From: Streptomyces cucumeris
GTDB lineage: Bacteria > Actinomycetota > Actinomycetes > Streptomycetales > Streptomycetaceae
Direction: 5' to 3'
DNA: 64,000 bases
NCBI RefSeq assembly: GCF_024295805.1
Contig: NZ_JANCLX010000006.1
Coordinates: 260,849-324,848, forward strand
Below are positions 6,660-15,232 of the stretch, in pieces (position 1 is the first letter of the stretch; each line of letters begins with the position of its first letter). The translations under genes and the position numbers were made by a program. The notes below the pieces were generated by a model. That model did not search any database. It was given only the letters and a program-made list of their open reading frames with translations, and was not told the origin of the DNA.

Positions 6660-6688
6660 CCCCCGGTCGCCCGAGAGGGCGCCGGGGG
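6660..6688 (-). terminator. Terminator of the leftward late operon
   Basis: CCCCCGG(T)CGCCC / GGGCGCCGGGGG, a 12-bp stem with one bulge and a GAGA loop. On the minus strand it is followed by CTTTCG. It lies 8 bp after the holin-like stop. Confidence 0.8.
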
Positions 6689-6696
6689 TCCGGGCA

Positions 6697-6927
6697 TCAG
6701 CCTTCGTCCGCCAGGTCGACATGCCCAGGCGACGGGGTGAGGAGAGCGTCACGGGTCTTCGCGTCCTCGACGCGCTGAACCGCCTCACCAGAGATCAGGG
6801 CCAGGACGGCCGCGACCACACCGAGAACCTGCCCCTCGGGGACGTGCACGCCGAGGGCGGCCACCAGGCCGAGGACAGCAACCGCAAGCGCGTAGACGCG
6901 TGCCGGATGGGTCTGGAGAAACTTCAC
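6697..6927 (-). CDS. Holin-like membrane protein
   Basis: 76 residues from GTG 6927, with an AAGGA site. Two hydrophobic segments (ARVYALAVAVLGLVAALGVH and GQVLGVVAAVLALISGEAVQ) separated by a short turn, then a charged C-terminal tail, match small phage holins. It is the last gene of the late operon, directly after the amidase, the classic lysis position. The identification rests on size, topology and position rather than on a specific motif. Confidence 0.7.
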   Translation of the reverse strand: MKFLQTHPARVYALAVAVLGLVAALGVHVPEGQVLGVVAAVLALISGEAVQRVEDAKTRDALLTPSPGHVDLADEG

Positions 6928-6935
6928 GGTATTCC

Positions 6936-7766
6936 TTACTTGCCGTAGGCCAGGGTGAAGAGGTAGGCCCAACCCTTCGGGCCAATCGCTACGTCCCAGG
7001 TCGACCCCTGGGACGCGTACCGCGGGTACTTCCGCAGGAAGAGACCCACGCCTTCCTGAGTCTTCGGGCCGTAGTTGTCCGACTCAGGGACGCTCTTGTT
7101 CATGAAGCCCGCGGCCTTCAGCGCACGCTGAAGCGACTTCGCCGAGGGGGTCGAGCTGTTCGGCTTCAGCCCGGTCGGGAAGGCCGGCGGGGCGTACCGC
7201 GGCTTCGGCTTCGAGGGGGCCGGAGGAGCGGGCTTCTTCGGGTCCATGTACGCGCTCACGCGCGAAAGGAAGTAGTCCCAGGGGAAGCCGGGCCCGGGGT
7301 CCGAGTGGTCCGTCTGGCCGTAGGCCGCCGACACGTCACGGTGACCGACGATGCCGCGCTTGCCCGCGACCAGCTCGGCGACGGACAGCTTCCGGGCCGG
7401 GATGTCGTGCTTCTGGCACCAGCCGGCCACGACGCGCGCCGCCTGATCGAGCACGCCCTTCGAATACTGGTCGAGCCATTCCCCCCGAGACTGCCGCGCG
7501 TACCCGGCAAGCTCGATGCCCAGGCCATCACTGTTCGCGCCCGGCGCGTGCCAGGCCCGGTCACCATCGGCGACACAGCGAACTGCCGAGTTGCTGTCCA
7601 CGCAGACGTGCGCGGAAGCCTTCGAGGTCGCGCTCATAGTCGCGAACCAATGCGCAATGTTCTCCGCGGTAAGCGGCCCCTCGGGCGCCTCCATGTCGTG
7701 AATGACGATCACGCGGATAGGGACGGTACGGCCGGGGCCGTACCACTTAGCCTGTACGAAATCCAT
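6936..7766 (-). CDS. Endolysin: N-acetylmuramoyl-L-alanine amidase
   Basis: 276 residues. The N-terminal amidase_2/PGRP domain (about 10-180) shows RVIVIHDMEAPE with the first zinc His, AHVCVDSNSAVRCVADGDRA, WHAPGANSDGLGIELAG and GIVGHRDVS...DPGPGFPWD with the later ligands. A Pro/Lys-rich linker (KKPAPPAPSKPKPRYAPP) leads to a C-terminal peptidoglycan-binding-like domain (SAKSLQRALKAAGFMNKSVP ... GPKTQEGVGLFLRKYP). It cleaves the amide bond between muramic acid and the stem peptide at lysis. It abuts the holin gene and overlaps the upstream membrane gene by 1 bp. Confidence 0.92.
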   Translation of the reverse strand: MDFVQAKWYGPGRTVPIRVIVIHDMEAPEGPLTAENIAHWFATMSATSKASAHVCVDSNSAVRCVADGDRAWHAPGANSDGLGIELAGYARQSRGEWLDQYSKGVLDQAARVVAGWCQKHDIPARKLSVAELVAGKRGIVGHRDVSAAYGQTDHSDPGPGFPWDYFLSRVSAYMDPKKPAPPAPSKPKPRYAPPAFPTGLKPNSSTPSAKSLQRALKAAGFMNKSVPESDNYGPKTQEGVGLFLRKYPRYASQGSTWDVAIGPKGWAYLFTLAYGK

Positions 7767-8089
7767 CAGGGTGCCTCCGAACGGAATAGAGAAGTAAGTT
7801 CCTGGTGCTGAGCCACGACAAGGGACCGAAGCTCAGCTATGGCCGCCTGGCCGGTGACCAGCTCGGAAAGGTGCCGGTTCTCGGCTTCGAGTCGAGCAAC
7901 ACGGCCGCATAGCTCATCTAGTTGCGCTTCGAGCCGATCGGCTCGGGCCTTCTGCGCTTCCGCTTCGCCCTTCCAAATCTCCGCCGTCTGGTTATCGACG
8001 GAGGATCGGACGCGAACGTACGCGGCGGCCAGGGCGCCGACGGTGGCCAATGCACCGAACGCCCAACCGGCAAAGCCGATAAGTGTCAT
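7766..8089 (-). CDS. Membrane-anchored coiled-coil protein of the lysis cassette
   Basis: 107 residues. One N-terminal transmembrane helix (LIGFAGWAFGALATVGALAA) is followed by a long charged coiled coil (KARADRLEAQLDELCGRVAR LEAENRHL). Located immediately before the endolysin, it is probably a spanin- or holin-like lysis accessory, or a membrane adaptor. No catalytic motif is visible. Confidence 0.65.
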   Translation of the reverse strand: MTLIGFAGWAFGALATVGALAAAYVRVRSSVDNQTAEIWKGEAEAQKARADRLEAQLDELCGRVARLEAENRHLSELVTGQAAIAELRSLVVAQHQELTSLFRSEAP

Positions 8090-8113
8090 CGGGGTGTTCT
8101 TTCAAGTCGTGCA

Positions 8114-8680
8114 TCACGCGGTGTTGTTCGTGCCAACCCAACGGGCCATAATCCCGGTGACGCGTTCGCCGGAATCGAGTCCAAGGCTTGCGCCGCTCGA
8201 CTGAGTCACGAATAGCTCGACGTAATCGCCAGCGTTAGTGATCAGGAGATCGAAAGTCCTGCTGATAGACGTTGAAGTCGTAGGGCCGGCGGCCTGGGCG
8301 AAAGTCGTGAGCGTGCTCCCAAGACCGGGATCACCAGCACTGTTCAGGCGCAAGTTCATCTGTCGATAGCCGGTCGCGTTCACCTTGAACCGCGCAAAGA
8401 TGCTGATCTCATACAGGCCCGGGGTGTTGAAGACAACTCGACTCGGGTTGACCGCGGTCGAGTGCATGGAATCCGTATCCCAACCTTCAGTACCGAAGGG
8501 GATCAGCGTTGCGGTACTGGTCGCAATCATGTCCGAGGCAATGTCACTCGACTTGTAAGCGACGGAACACCGGGGCGGATTCATCAGGAAGTCAATCGGG
8601 GTCTTCGTCGCGGCCGTCAGCTTCGAGGCCGTGACCTTCTCCCCCGCGAGGAAAGGTTGAGTAGCCGGAATGGTAGCCAT
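8114..8680 (-). CDS. Tail-tip / receptor-binding-like protein
   Basis: 188 residues. The N-terminus (PATQPFLAGEKVTASKLTAA) has the linker typical of small tail-fibre proteins. The rest is beta-rich with a C1q/TNF-like jelly-roll pattern (PGLYEISIFARFKVNATGYR, NAGDYVELFVTQSSGASLGL, GIMARWVG at the end). Such proteins form trimeric host-recognition tips. It lies between the large tail protein and the lysis genes. Confidence 0.65.
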   Translation of the reverse strand: MATIPATQPFLAGEKVTASKLTAATKTPIDFLMNPPRCSVAYKSSDIASDMIATSTATLIPFGTEGWDTDSMHSTAVNPSRVVFNTPGLYEISIFARFKVNATGYRQMNLRLNSAGDPGLGSTLTTFAQAAGPTTSTSISRTFDLLITNAGDYVELFVTQSSGASLGLDSGERVTGIMARWVGTNNTA

Positions 8681-8709
8681 ACGGCCAGGACTCCAAGGGG
8701 GTAGGCATG

Positions 8710-8741
8710 CTGAGGGGGCGGCCGGTCGGCCGCCCCCTCAG
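8710..8741. terminator. Strong palindromic terminator between tail genes
   Basis: CTGAGGGGGCGGCCG and its exact reverse complement, a 15-bp stem with a 2-nt loop, between the large tail gene and the receptor-binding-like gene. A family A site follows 3 bp later. Confidence 0.75.
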
Positions 8742-8743
8742 AG

Positions 8744-8753
8744 CGTGTAAACG
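8744..8753 (+). repeat. Family A site CGTGTAAACG
   Basis: Intergenic, beside the 8710 hairpin and just after the stop of the large tail gene (8756) on the leftward transcript. Confidence 0.65.
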
Positions 8754-8755
8754 GG

Positions 8756-11572
8756 CTAGTAGGCCAGGACCGTTGTCCGGTCGAGCCGCCCTAGCGTGGG
8801 ATCTTCGAGAACCCACACGTCGGAATTTTCGGCAGGCGAGAGCGCAAGGGTGGTTACCCATTGCAGCGTGCCGCCGTCGACCGACACATCGGTTTCGATG
8901 GCTTCGACGTAGTAATCGAGGCTGGATTCCGGGGCTTGGGAGGGCAGATCGGAAAGGGTGATCCGGTCGCCGATCTCGACCCCTAGCGCGACCATGAACA
9001 GGCCCGGGGTGGCCGTAGCGTTCAGTGTCACCGAATCGCAGCGAACAACAGGTTCCGAGTAGTGGTTCAGCAGGGTATACGCCGCATCCTGAACCGCACT
9101 GTCCGAACTCAGCCGAAGTTCAATGCTCTTCGACTTCCGGCCGAACGCGTCGATGGAACCTTGGTCCTTAACGGCACCTTCGGTGCCGTTGGCCCGCTTG
9201 TACGAGACTTCATTGATGATGCGGTCTTCGTCCATCTCGAACTGAAGCCCAGGCTCGTAAGGCAAGCCCAAACTATCGCTCAGCTCATACCGGACTGCGG
9301 CGCCCTGGCGCCGATCGCGGTTGTGGTAGGTAAGCCTTCCATCACCATCCATGAAGAGGTATCCCGAAGCATCCTCGGCCGTCTGCTGAAGCTCATCAAG
9401 CGCGCTCGCACCCGCAGACCAATCCGGCCCCTGGAGCGTGCTCATACCGGTGTCATACGCCGTCTCGCCCCAGAAGTTCGCCATGGTGGCAATGCGAGCC
9501 AGGCGCGTTTGCTCATCCTCGGGGAAATCAGCCCCGCTGTTATCGCCCAGGCGCCAAATCTCATCCAACTCGGCAGACGTAAGGCACCTATCCCAGATAG
9601 CCAGATGAGCTATCCGCCCGTTGGCGTACTCCCCATAGACCGAACCAGCTTGCCGGCCAGCGAACGAAGCCCACCGAAGATCTCTGATGTCCTTATTCGT
9701 CGGCGTGGGCCCTAGGTCCAGCAGTCGATAGACCCCGTTCAGGTACGCCCGCGTGACGCCCTGTTCGATGGTGACAACCACGAAGGACGGGGTCGACGTA
9801 CTGAGAGCAGGCCACACAGAGAAAGTTGTCTGAGTGCCCTCGGCATACGTCGTGCTTACCTGAAGGTTCCCGTAGGAGTCGAGCCGAATCCAGAGGAAGT
9901 CAGCCGCCGTATCGGACCATCCGGAAAAGAGCGTCGTATAGAGGCCCGATGAGGGGCGGACGGGCAGGCACCAGAAGGCCACCGAGAAGTCAGTTCCGAG
10001 CGGATACCGCCTCTGCCCACCGTCGCAAATATCAACGACCGTGCCCTGATTGCTCGCCACGTTGGCCAAGCTGTAACAGGTATTCGCATCCTTCTTCACG
10101 ATCGAGTCCGCACCAAGAAGGGGAGTCCCCGCACCGTACTTCGAGGCGACCAACCGTGCCGGTTGCTGGTCATTGGCCAGATTCTCAAGCCGTGCTGAAC
10201 CGGCCGGATCACCTAGCGGCCAATACCCGAGGGGCCCCGTAGTCAGGATCTCCGCTTGCAGGGCGCCGCGGAGATCGGTGTTCGACAAGACGGAGAAGCC
10301 GTCAACGGCGGAAACCTCGACCGTGGCGGTAAGGCCCTCGGAAGTCACCGGCCACTTCTCAATGTAGCCGTGAAAGATGGAACCGCCAGGAGCCCACTCC
10401 GCCAGCGTCGGCCCTTGCTCGAACTGAATCTCGTCCATGAAGAAGTACCCGTGGCCCCCTCCATCTCCGCCGCTCGTACCGATGGAGAGGCCGGCCCAGG
10501 CGGCCCCAGCCGGGGCCGTCACGGTCGACAGGGTGACGGGCAGCCACTGGCCCGAGGTCAGCGCGACAGTTGGACTGTCGGCCGTGCTGGACAGGTAGGC
10601 CCCGTTCGCGTCGTACCAGCGGACGAGTTGCTTCACGCTGAGCTGAGGTGAAGCGTCCCCTTGCCGGACCTGGACGCGGGCGCTGTATGTCTGGCCGGGG
10701 GCAACCCGCGCCAGGCCCACGGGCTTGCCGTTGTCCACGTAGCCGCAGCGGATCGAGGATGCATAGTCAGCGGCTCCGTTGGAGCCACAGTTGAAGAGCA
10801 CACCACCCACCCCCGACTTATGGACTCTCGTCCAGGCGCTGGTAGCCCCTGGGCTGTGTGCCGTGGAGAACTGAGCCGATGTGTGGCTGATGTCCCCGCC
10901 CGTCGAAAGGTCCTTCGGGGAGAGGTTCGCGGTCCGCACCCGCACGCGCCGCCTGGGGACCACGTTCGGGTAGTAGGGCTGCGTCTTGTACCACTCGGCC
11001 TTCTCGCCGTACGCGGTAAGACCCGCGGTGCCCTCGGGGTACGTGTCCGCGTAGAGGTACACAACCGCCGTGGCGACCCCGGCCGGCGGAGTCTCTTCGT
11101 GCGTGTAAACGGCCGGAGAGGAGTCGGCGACGAACCGCGTACCCGCCACGAAGCGAAGGGTGTTCCCCGAGGCGTCGAGCCACTTCACGGCGAAGTACGC
11201 CGAGACGGGCGCCCCGGACGTGTAAACGGTTCGGGACATCACCCGCGGCTTCTGGTCATCGTCGACCTGGCCCACGTTGATGGAGGACATCACCGTGTTG
11301 TTCGCGCGGCCGGCGAGGTCCCAGGCATATTGGCCCTGGGCGCCGATGAGGATGTTTCCTCCGGCTTTCCGCTTCCCGGGAGTAAAGCGGCCATCCGAGT
11401 TGTCAAGCGTCACCGAAAGGGTTCCGGCCTCGATCCGGTCCAACTCGTTGTTCCGGCCCCGCCGGACCTGGAACCCCTTCACGTAGTCGCTGATGTCCGT
11501 CCACGTATACGCGGCGGAGAAGGGGCCACCGTCAAAGGCGACTTCGACAGTGACCTTCGGGATAGAAGCCAT
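8756..11572 (-). CDS. Large tail protein with LamG-like lectin domain
   Basis: 938 residues. The N-terminal about 90 residues resemble distal-tail proteins (TWTDISDYVKGFQVRRGRNN, LDRIEAGTLSVTLDNSDGRF). Two galactose-binding-like segments follow (about 95-210 and 225-400), with tandem RVRVRTANLSPKDLSTGGD and MDEIQFEQGPT motifs. A LamG/concanavalin-like domain covers about 490-680 (DFSVAFWCLPVRPSSG, RAYLNGVYRLL, GRIAHLAIWDRCLTSAELDE). The C-terminus is a baseplate-hub-like region (NEVSYKRANGTEGAVKDQGS). It probably binds cell-surface glycans during adsorption. It follows the tape measure gene directly and contains two family A sites. Confidence 0.85.
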   Translation of the reverse strand: MASIPKVTVEVAFDGGPFSAAYTWTDISDYVKGFQVRRGRNNELDRIEAGTLSVTLDNSDGRFTPGKRKAGGNILIGAQGQYAWDLAGRANNTVMSSINVGQVDDDQKPRVMSRTVYTSGAPVSAYFAVKWLDASGNTLRFVAGTRFVADSSPAVYTHEETPPAGVATAVVYLYADTYPEGTAGLTAYGEKAEWYKTQPYYPNVVPRRRVRVRTANLSPKDLSTGGDISHTSAQFSTAHSPGATSAWTRVHKSGVGGVLFNCGSNGAADYASSIRCGYVDNGKPVGLARVAPGQTYSARVQVRQGDASPQLSVKQLVRWYDANGAYLSSTADSPTVALTSGQWLPVTLSTVTAPAGAAWAGLSIGTSGGDGGGHGYFFMDEIQFEQGPTLAEWAPGGSIFHGYIEKWPVTSEGLTATVEVSAVDGFSVLSNTDLRGALQAEILTTGPLGYWPLGDPAGSARLENLANDQQPARLVASKYGAGTPLLGADSIVKKDANTCYSLANVASNQGTVVDICDGGQRRYPLGTDFSVAFWCLPVRPSSGLYTTLFSGWSDTAADFLWIRLDSYGNLQVSTTYAEGTQTTFSVWPALSTSTPSFVVVTIEQGVTRAYLNGVYRLLDLGPTPTNKDIRDLRWASFAGRQAGSVYGEYANGRIAHLAIWDRCLTSAELDEIWRLGDNSGADFPEDEQTRLARIATMANFWGETAYDTGMSTLQGPDWSAGASALDELQQTAEDASGYLFMDGDGRLTYHNRDRRQGAAVRYELSDSLGLPYEPGLQFEMDEDRIINEVSYKRANGTEGAVKDQGSIDAFGRKSKSIELRLSSDSAVQDAAYTLLNHYSEPVVRCDSVTLNATATPGLFMVALGVEIGDRITLSDLPSQAPESSLDYYVEAIETDVSVDGGTLQWVTTLALSPAENSDVWVLEDPTLGRLDRTTVLAY
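11102..11111 (+). repeat. Family A site within the large tail gene
   Basis: CGTGTAAACG; on the coding strand it specifies GTT TAC ACG (Val-Tyr-Thr), codons otherwise avoided in this G+C-rich gene. Confidence 0.65.
11219..11228 (+). repeat. Family A site within the large tail gene
   Basis: CGTGTAAACG, again coding Val-Tyr-Thr with GTT TAC ACG, 117 bp from the previous site. Confidence 0.65.
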
Positions 11573-11574
11573 GC

Positions 11575-14500
11575 TTAAAGTCCCGTCCTTCCCCCGTTGC
11601 GCTTTCCGTTGCGAACGATCTCGTCTCGAATGGTTGAAGCGATGGACTTCGCTAGGGCCTTCTCGGCCGTGACGTTGCCCTGAACGGTGACGTGAACCAC
11701 CGGAGCCACCGAAGCCGACTTGTCGGCCCGTGCATGGGCTATAGACCTGTTAGCCAGGCGCCCCGTGGGGCGCGTGCCTGCAAGCGAATTCACCGCGTCC
11801 TGCACGGCGTCCGCCTGGTCTTCAACGCCGAGGGCGAAGCCCTGGCCCGTGAAGTTGCCCTGAGCCCGGAATACCCGCGAAGGGGACCTGATGCCGAGCT
11901 TCTTCTTCAGGGTCTTCACCATGGACTTCGCCATGCGCTCGATAGCCTTCGTCAGGCTCTTTTCCTGGGCCTGAAGGCCCTTCACCAGTCCGCTCACGGC
12001 ATGAATGCCAGCGTCGTAGTAGTTGCCCGAAACGAACTTTCCGAGCTGGTCGGACTGCTTCCCGATCTGGGAATAGGTCGAGTTCAGATCCTTGATCTGA
12101 CTACCACCAGCGTTAAGAAGAGCCTGGGCCATCTGGCCGCCCTCGTCGGGGCCAGCCTGGGCAATCTGGTTGATGATGCCCTTACCGAGGCCACGCTTAG
12201 CGAGAGTCTGAAGGTTCTTCCGGAAATTGATGATCCCCCGGAGCTTCCCCTTCAGCCGGGCGAGGATCGAGTTCGCCGAGTTGTCTCCGTACTGCGACGT
12301 GTCGAGAGCCCCCATGAAAGACCCAAAATCCTTGGCCTTCGAAGAGACCGAAGACGCCATATCGGCCTTTGCCTTCTTCAGGTCTTCCAGCTTCTTTTGG
12401 GCGCTCTTCAGCCGGTCCGCAACCTTCTCGCGATTCTTCGCAAGCCGGTACAGCTTCGTGTCTTCCCGGTGAAGCCAAGCATGAATACTCTTGTTCCGGC
12501 CTCGGCTGATCTTCCCGGCCTTGAATGCCTTCGTGACGAGTTGGTGAAGCTTGGTCGCGGTCTTCTGGACGGACTTCGTGCCGCCCAGCATGCCCTTCAC
12601 AAGACCGGCAGTAATCCACTTTCCGATCTCGGCCATAACCCTTGAAGGCGAGTGGATTCCGAGCGCGGACCTAATGGGGCCGGGGATGTGATCAACGATG
12701 GAACGAGCGGCGCTCATGACCGCCCCGAGGGAATTCCGGATGCCTCGAACGAGGCCCTGAATTACGTTCTTTCCGATCGTGACCAAAGCCCCCGGGAGTC
12801 CGGATAGAACACCCTTCACCTTGCCGGGGATTTCCTGCACGGCCCCGACGACGCTCGACAGCTTTCCGCGCACACTCGTATAGAGCGACTGGAAGCCGTT
12901 CACGAAGAAGTTCTTCACGGCGCTTACACCGGAAGAGGCATAGCCCTTCAGTCGCCCTATGGCGCCAGAAAAGAATCCGGTTATTCCGCTCCAAATTCCG
13001 CGAAAAAAAGAACTCACGGCCTTCCAAGCGAGATTCCAGATTCCCTTTACAGCATCGACGCCAATGCGCAGGATGCTGGTTATGGTGTTCCAGACGGCCC
13101 GGAAAACGCCGACTATGACATTCCAGATTCCTGAAAAGATCTGCTTTACGCCTTGCCAGGCGCGCGACCAATTTCCGGTGAAAATTCCGATGAAGACGTT
13201 ATAGATGCCCTGGATAACAGAAAGGACGCCGCTTATGACCTGCCAGACGGCAGACCAGGCCGCTTTCACGTAACCGAGGATGGTGGCACCGAAAGTCTGC
13301 CAAAGCCACACGACAGCGGCCACGAAACCCTGAATTCCAAGCTTGATCAGATCAAGGTACGTCTTGAAAGTCGACCAGAGCTGAACTAGAACAGGCTGGG
13401 CTTTTGTCCAGAGTTCCTGAAAGACGGGCATTAGCTGCGTACGGAAGAACGAGACCAGGCCGCCGAGGGCCGGCCCCACAACCTGCCAGATACCCGAAAG
13501 CTTCTGCCCGAGCTGGTCGAGCGCCGTGCGGGCCGCGCCAGTCTCGAAGCTGGTCTTGATCTTCGAGCCGATCTGACCCAGGCCCCGCATGAAAGGGGCC
13601 GCGGCCTTCCCCACCTTGTCAAAGATGGGAGAAACGTTTCTGCTCAGACCCTGAAGGCCCGTGATCGCACCAGCGGCAGCAGTGGTGAAGCCATATTCAA
13701 GCTTCCGCTTGAACATGTCGACCTTCGCACCAGCATTGTTGTGCATGGTGTCCGACATCTGCTGAGCCGCACCCTTGACCTTCCCGAGGGAGCCAACGGC
13801 GCTCTTCGGATCAATCGAATAAAGGGCCTTACCGAGGTCTTCGCTCTGAGTTCCAAAAAGGGCAACGGCCGCTTGACTCTGCTTAACCGGGTCCTTCATG
13901 GCCCGAAGCTTGTCCATGGTTTCCTGAAGCGCACCGGAAGCGGACTTGCCGCCCTTGCCGATACGCTTCGCCATGTCTCCGGCATTCAGGCCAATGGCCT
14001 TGAACCCGTCGGCGGTAGTCGTACTACCGTCGATCGCGCGAATACCGAATTCCTTGATCGCGTCGGCGACCAGGTCAGCGTCTCGCGCGCCGCCCTTCAA
14101 TCCCTGAGAAAGGATGCCGGTAGCGGTGGCGCCATCGAGGCCCATCTTCCGAAATTGCGTTCCGTACTCATTAAGGGTGTCCAAGAAGTCTTCACTCTTG
14201 TCGACACCGTGAGTGAAGCCCGCGGCAACAATGTCGAGAGCTTCGTTCGCATTCCGGGCCAGGCCGTTTCGCATCAGGTTCGCGACGGCCCGGGTAGTGC
14301 CGCCAACGTCCTGATCCATGACCTTCGAAACGGTCGCGACCTTATCGGCGATCGGCTTGAAGTCGACCGAGTTAACCGACATGTTCAGATCGTCGTGAAC
14401 CCGCTTGACGATCTGGCCAGTCTCGGCGGTCGATTCGCCAAAGCCCGATACGTAAAGGTCGCCCGCAAGCGTGCCGGCCTTGGCCGCATCTGCTCCAGTG

Positions 14501-14763
14501 AGCCCCATGGAAGCCGCGGTCTTAGCGCGGTTCCCAATCTCGTCTAGGCCCTTCTGGAAGGCCATAAGACCGGCAAGGGGAAGGGCGGCCAGGACCGTAG
14601 CCCCGAGGCCGCCCAGCATGCCCTTGAACTTGCCGAACTTCCCGCCCATCGCGTCGACCTGGCCGCCCGCGTCCTCGGAAGTCTCGGCGAGCCCCTGAAT
14701 CGCGTTCTCGGCCGAATCAGCGTTGCCAACAATGACAACCCGAAGCGTTCTCTGATCGGCCAT
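11575..14763 (-). CDS. Tape measure protein
   Basis: 1,062 residues, the longest tail gene. It begins after the frameshifted chaperone (stop and start overlap as TAATG). The N-terminal 370 residues form the TP901-type minor-tail core (ANLMRNGLARNANEALDIVA, SQSAVALFGTQ-like segments). A hydrophobic stretch (about 480-600, with QGFVAAVVWLWQTFGATILG) and repeated 'GIWNVIVGVF/GIYNVFIGIF' motifs follow. The C-terminal third is helical and Lys-rich, with two IRSPSRV / IHSPSRV motifs typical of actinophage tape measures. It sets tail length and exits into the cell envelope on infection. Confidence 0.92.
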   Translation of the reverse strand: MADQRTLRVVIVGNADSAENAIQGLAETSEDAGGQVDAMGGKFGKFKGMLGGLGATVLAALPLAGLMAFQKGLDEIGNRAKTAASMGLTGADAAKAGTLAGDLYVSGFGESTAETGQIVKRVHDDLNMSVNSVDFKPIADKVATVSKVMDQDVGGTTRAVANLMRNGLARNANEALDIVAAGFTHGVDKSEDFLDTLNEYGTQFRKMGLDGATATGILSQGLKGGARDADLVADAIKEFGIRAIDGSTTTADGFKAIGLNAGDMAKRIGKGGKSASGALQETMDKLRAMKDPVKQSQAAVALFGTQSEDLGKALYSIDPKSAVGSLGKVKGAAQQMSDTMHNNAGAKVDMFKRKLEYGFTTAAAGAITGLQGLSRNVSPIFDKVGKAAAPFMRGLGQIGSKIKTSFETGAARTALDQLGQKLSGIWQVVGPALGGLVSFFRTQLMPVFQELWTKAQPVLVQLWSTFKTYLDLIKLGIQGFVAAVVWLWQTFGATILGYVKAAWSAVWQVISGVLSVIQGIYNVFIGIFTGNWSRAWQGVKQIFSGIWNVIVGVFRAVWNTITSILRIGVDAVKGIWNLAWKAVSSFFRGIWSGITGFFSGAIGRLKGYASSGVSAVKNFFVNGFQSLYTSVRGKLSSVVGAVQEIPGKVKGVLSGLPGALVTIGKNVIQGLVRGIRNSLGAVMSAARSIVDHIPGPIRSALGIHSPSRVMAEIGKWITAGLVKGMLGGTKSVQKTATKLHQLVTKAFKAGKISRGRNKSIHAWLHREDTKLYRLAKNREKVADRLKSAQKKLEDLKKAKADMASSVSSKAKDFGSFMGALDTSQYGDNSANSILARLKGKLRGIINFRKNLQTLAKRGLGKGIINQIAQAGPDEGGQMAQALLNAGGSQIKDLNSTYSQIGKQSDQLGKFVSGNYYDAGIHAVSGLVKGLQAQEKSLTKAIERMAKSMVKTLKKKLGIRSPSRVFRAQGNFTGQGFALGVEDQADAVQDAVNSLAGTRPTGRLANRSIAHARADKSASVAPVVHVTVQGNVTAEKALAKSIASTIRDEIVRNGKRNGGRTGL
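11738..11754 (+). repeat. Family C motif GCTATAGACCTGTTAGC
   Basis: 17-bp motif with terminal GCTA/TAGC complementarity, inside the tape measure gene. Related copies lie at 25883 and 26080. Confidence 0.5.
13630..13644. repeat. Family D motif AGAAACGTTTCTGCT
   Basis: Contains the perfect palindrome AGAAACGTTTCT, within the tape measure gene. A second identical 14-mer lies at 18407, and a shorter copy at 22297. Confidence 0.5.
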
Positions 14764-14917
14764 TAGAAGGACTCCCGACTAGCGTGGTATTCGTTCATGT
14801 ACGCGCAGAAGGCGCGATACTCGGCGGCCGAAAGGCCGCGCACTTCGACGGGAGTCATTCGGTAGAACCGGCAGAACGCCGCCCGTTCTTTCAGGCGTTC
14901 TGCGCGTTGTCGTTTCC
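14763..14917 (-). CDS. Tail assembly chaperone, frameshift extension (gpT-like)
   Basis: After the slippery site the -1 frame stays open to a TAA that overlaps the tape measure ATG. It adds about 50 residues beginning RQRAERLKERAAFCRFYRMT and ending YRAFCAYMNEYHASRESF. No independent ribosome site or start is evident, so it should be made only as the C-terminal extension of the upstream chaperone, by analogy with the lambda gpG/gpGT arrangement. The downstream helix with an 'MTPVEVRGLSAAEYRAF' core is typical of T-type extensions. Confidence 0.85.
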
Positions 14918-15232
14918 CGGGCCGTCCTCGGCGCCGACCAGCTCAAGCGCGGAGACACGCACATTCCGCGCGTCCTCAAGAGAGAAGCCCGGAGTATCGG
15001 CGCGCTGCGTTATCCAGATGAGGGCCTTAAGGGCCTTCGTCGGGATCTTCGTCTCAAGCTCGGGACGGCCCTTCTCGTCAAGGACCTTCTTTCCGTCCGG
15101 GCCGATAACGGGCCGGGGGGAGAGCACGTCATAGATGGCGGCACCCACAACGTCCTCGAAGTCTTCGAGATCGCCGATCGTCAGAACGTCCGGATCGATG
15201 CGAAGGGAAATGGTCTGCGGGGTCTCGCTCAT
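14891..15232 (-). CDS. Tail assembly chaperone (gpG-like)
   Basis: 113 residues, beginning MSETPQTISLRIDPDVLTIG with an alpha/beta core (EDFEDVVGAAIYDVLSPRP, TKALKALIWITQRADTPGFS). It sits between the tail completion and tape measure genes, the conserved place for the paired tail chaperones that coat the tape measure protein during tail assembly. Near its 3' end lies a perfect X-XXY-YYZ slippery site. The start overlaps the previous stop (15229) by 4 bp. Confidence 0.88.
   Translation of the reverse strand: MSETPQTISLRIDPDVLTIGDLEDFEDVVGAAIYDVLSPRPVIGPDGKKVLDEKGRPELETKIPTKALKALIWITQRADTPGFSLEDARNVRVSALELVGAEDGPGNDNAQNA
14912..14918 (-). promoter_or_regulatory. Programmed -1 frameshift site GGGAAAC
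   Basis: On the coding strand the zero-frame reads CCG GGA AAC, giving the heptamer G GGA AAC (X-XXY-YYZ). Lambda uses GGGAAAG in the same gene. The -1 frame continues for about 50 codons to the tape measure start. Confidence 0.9.
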
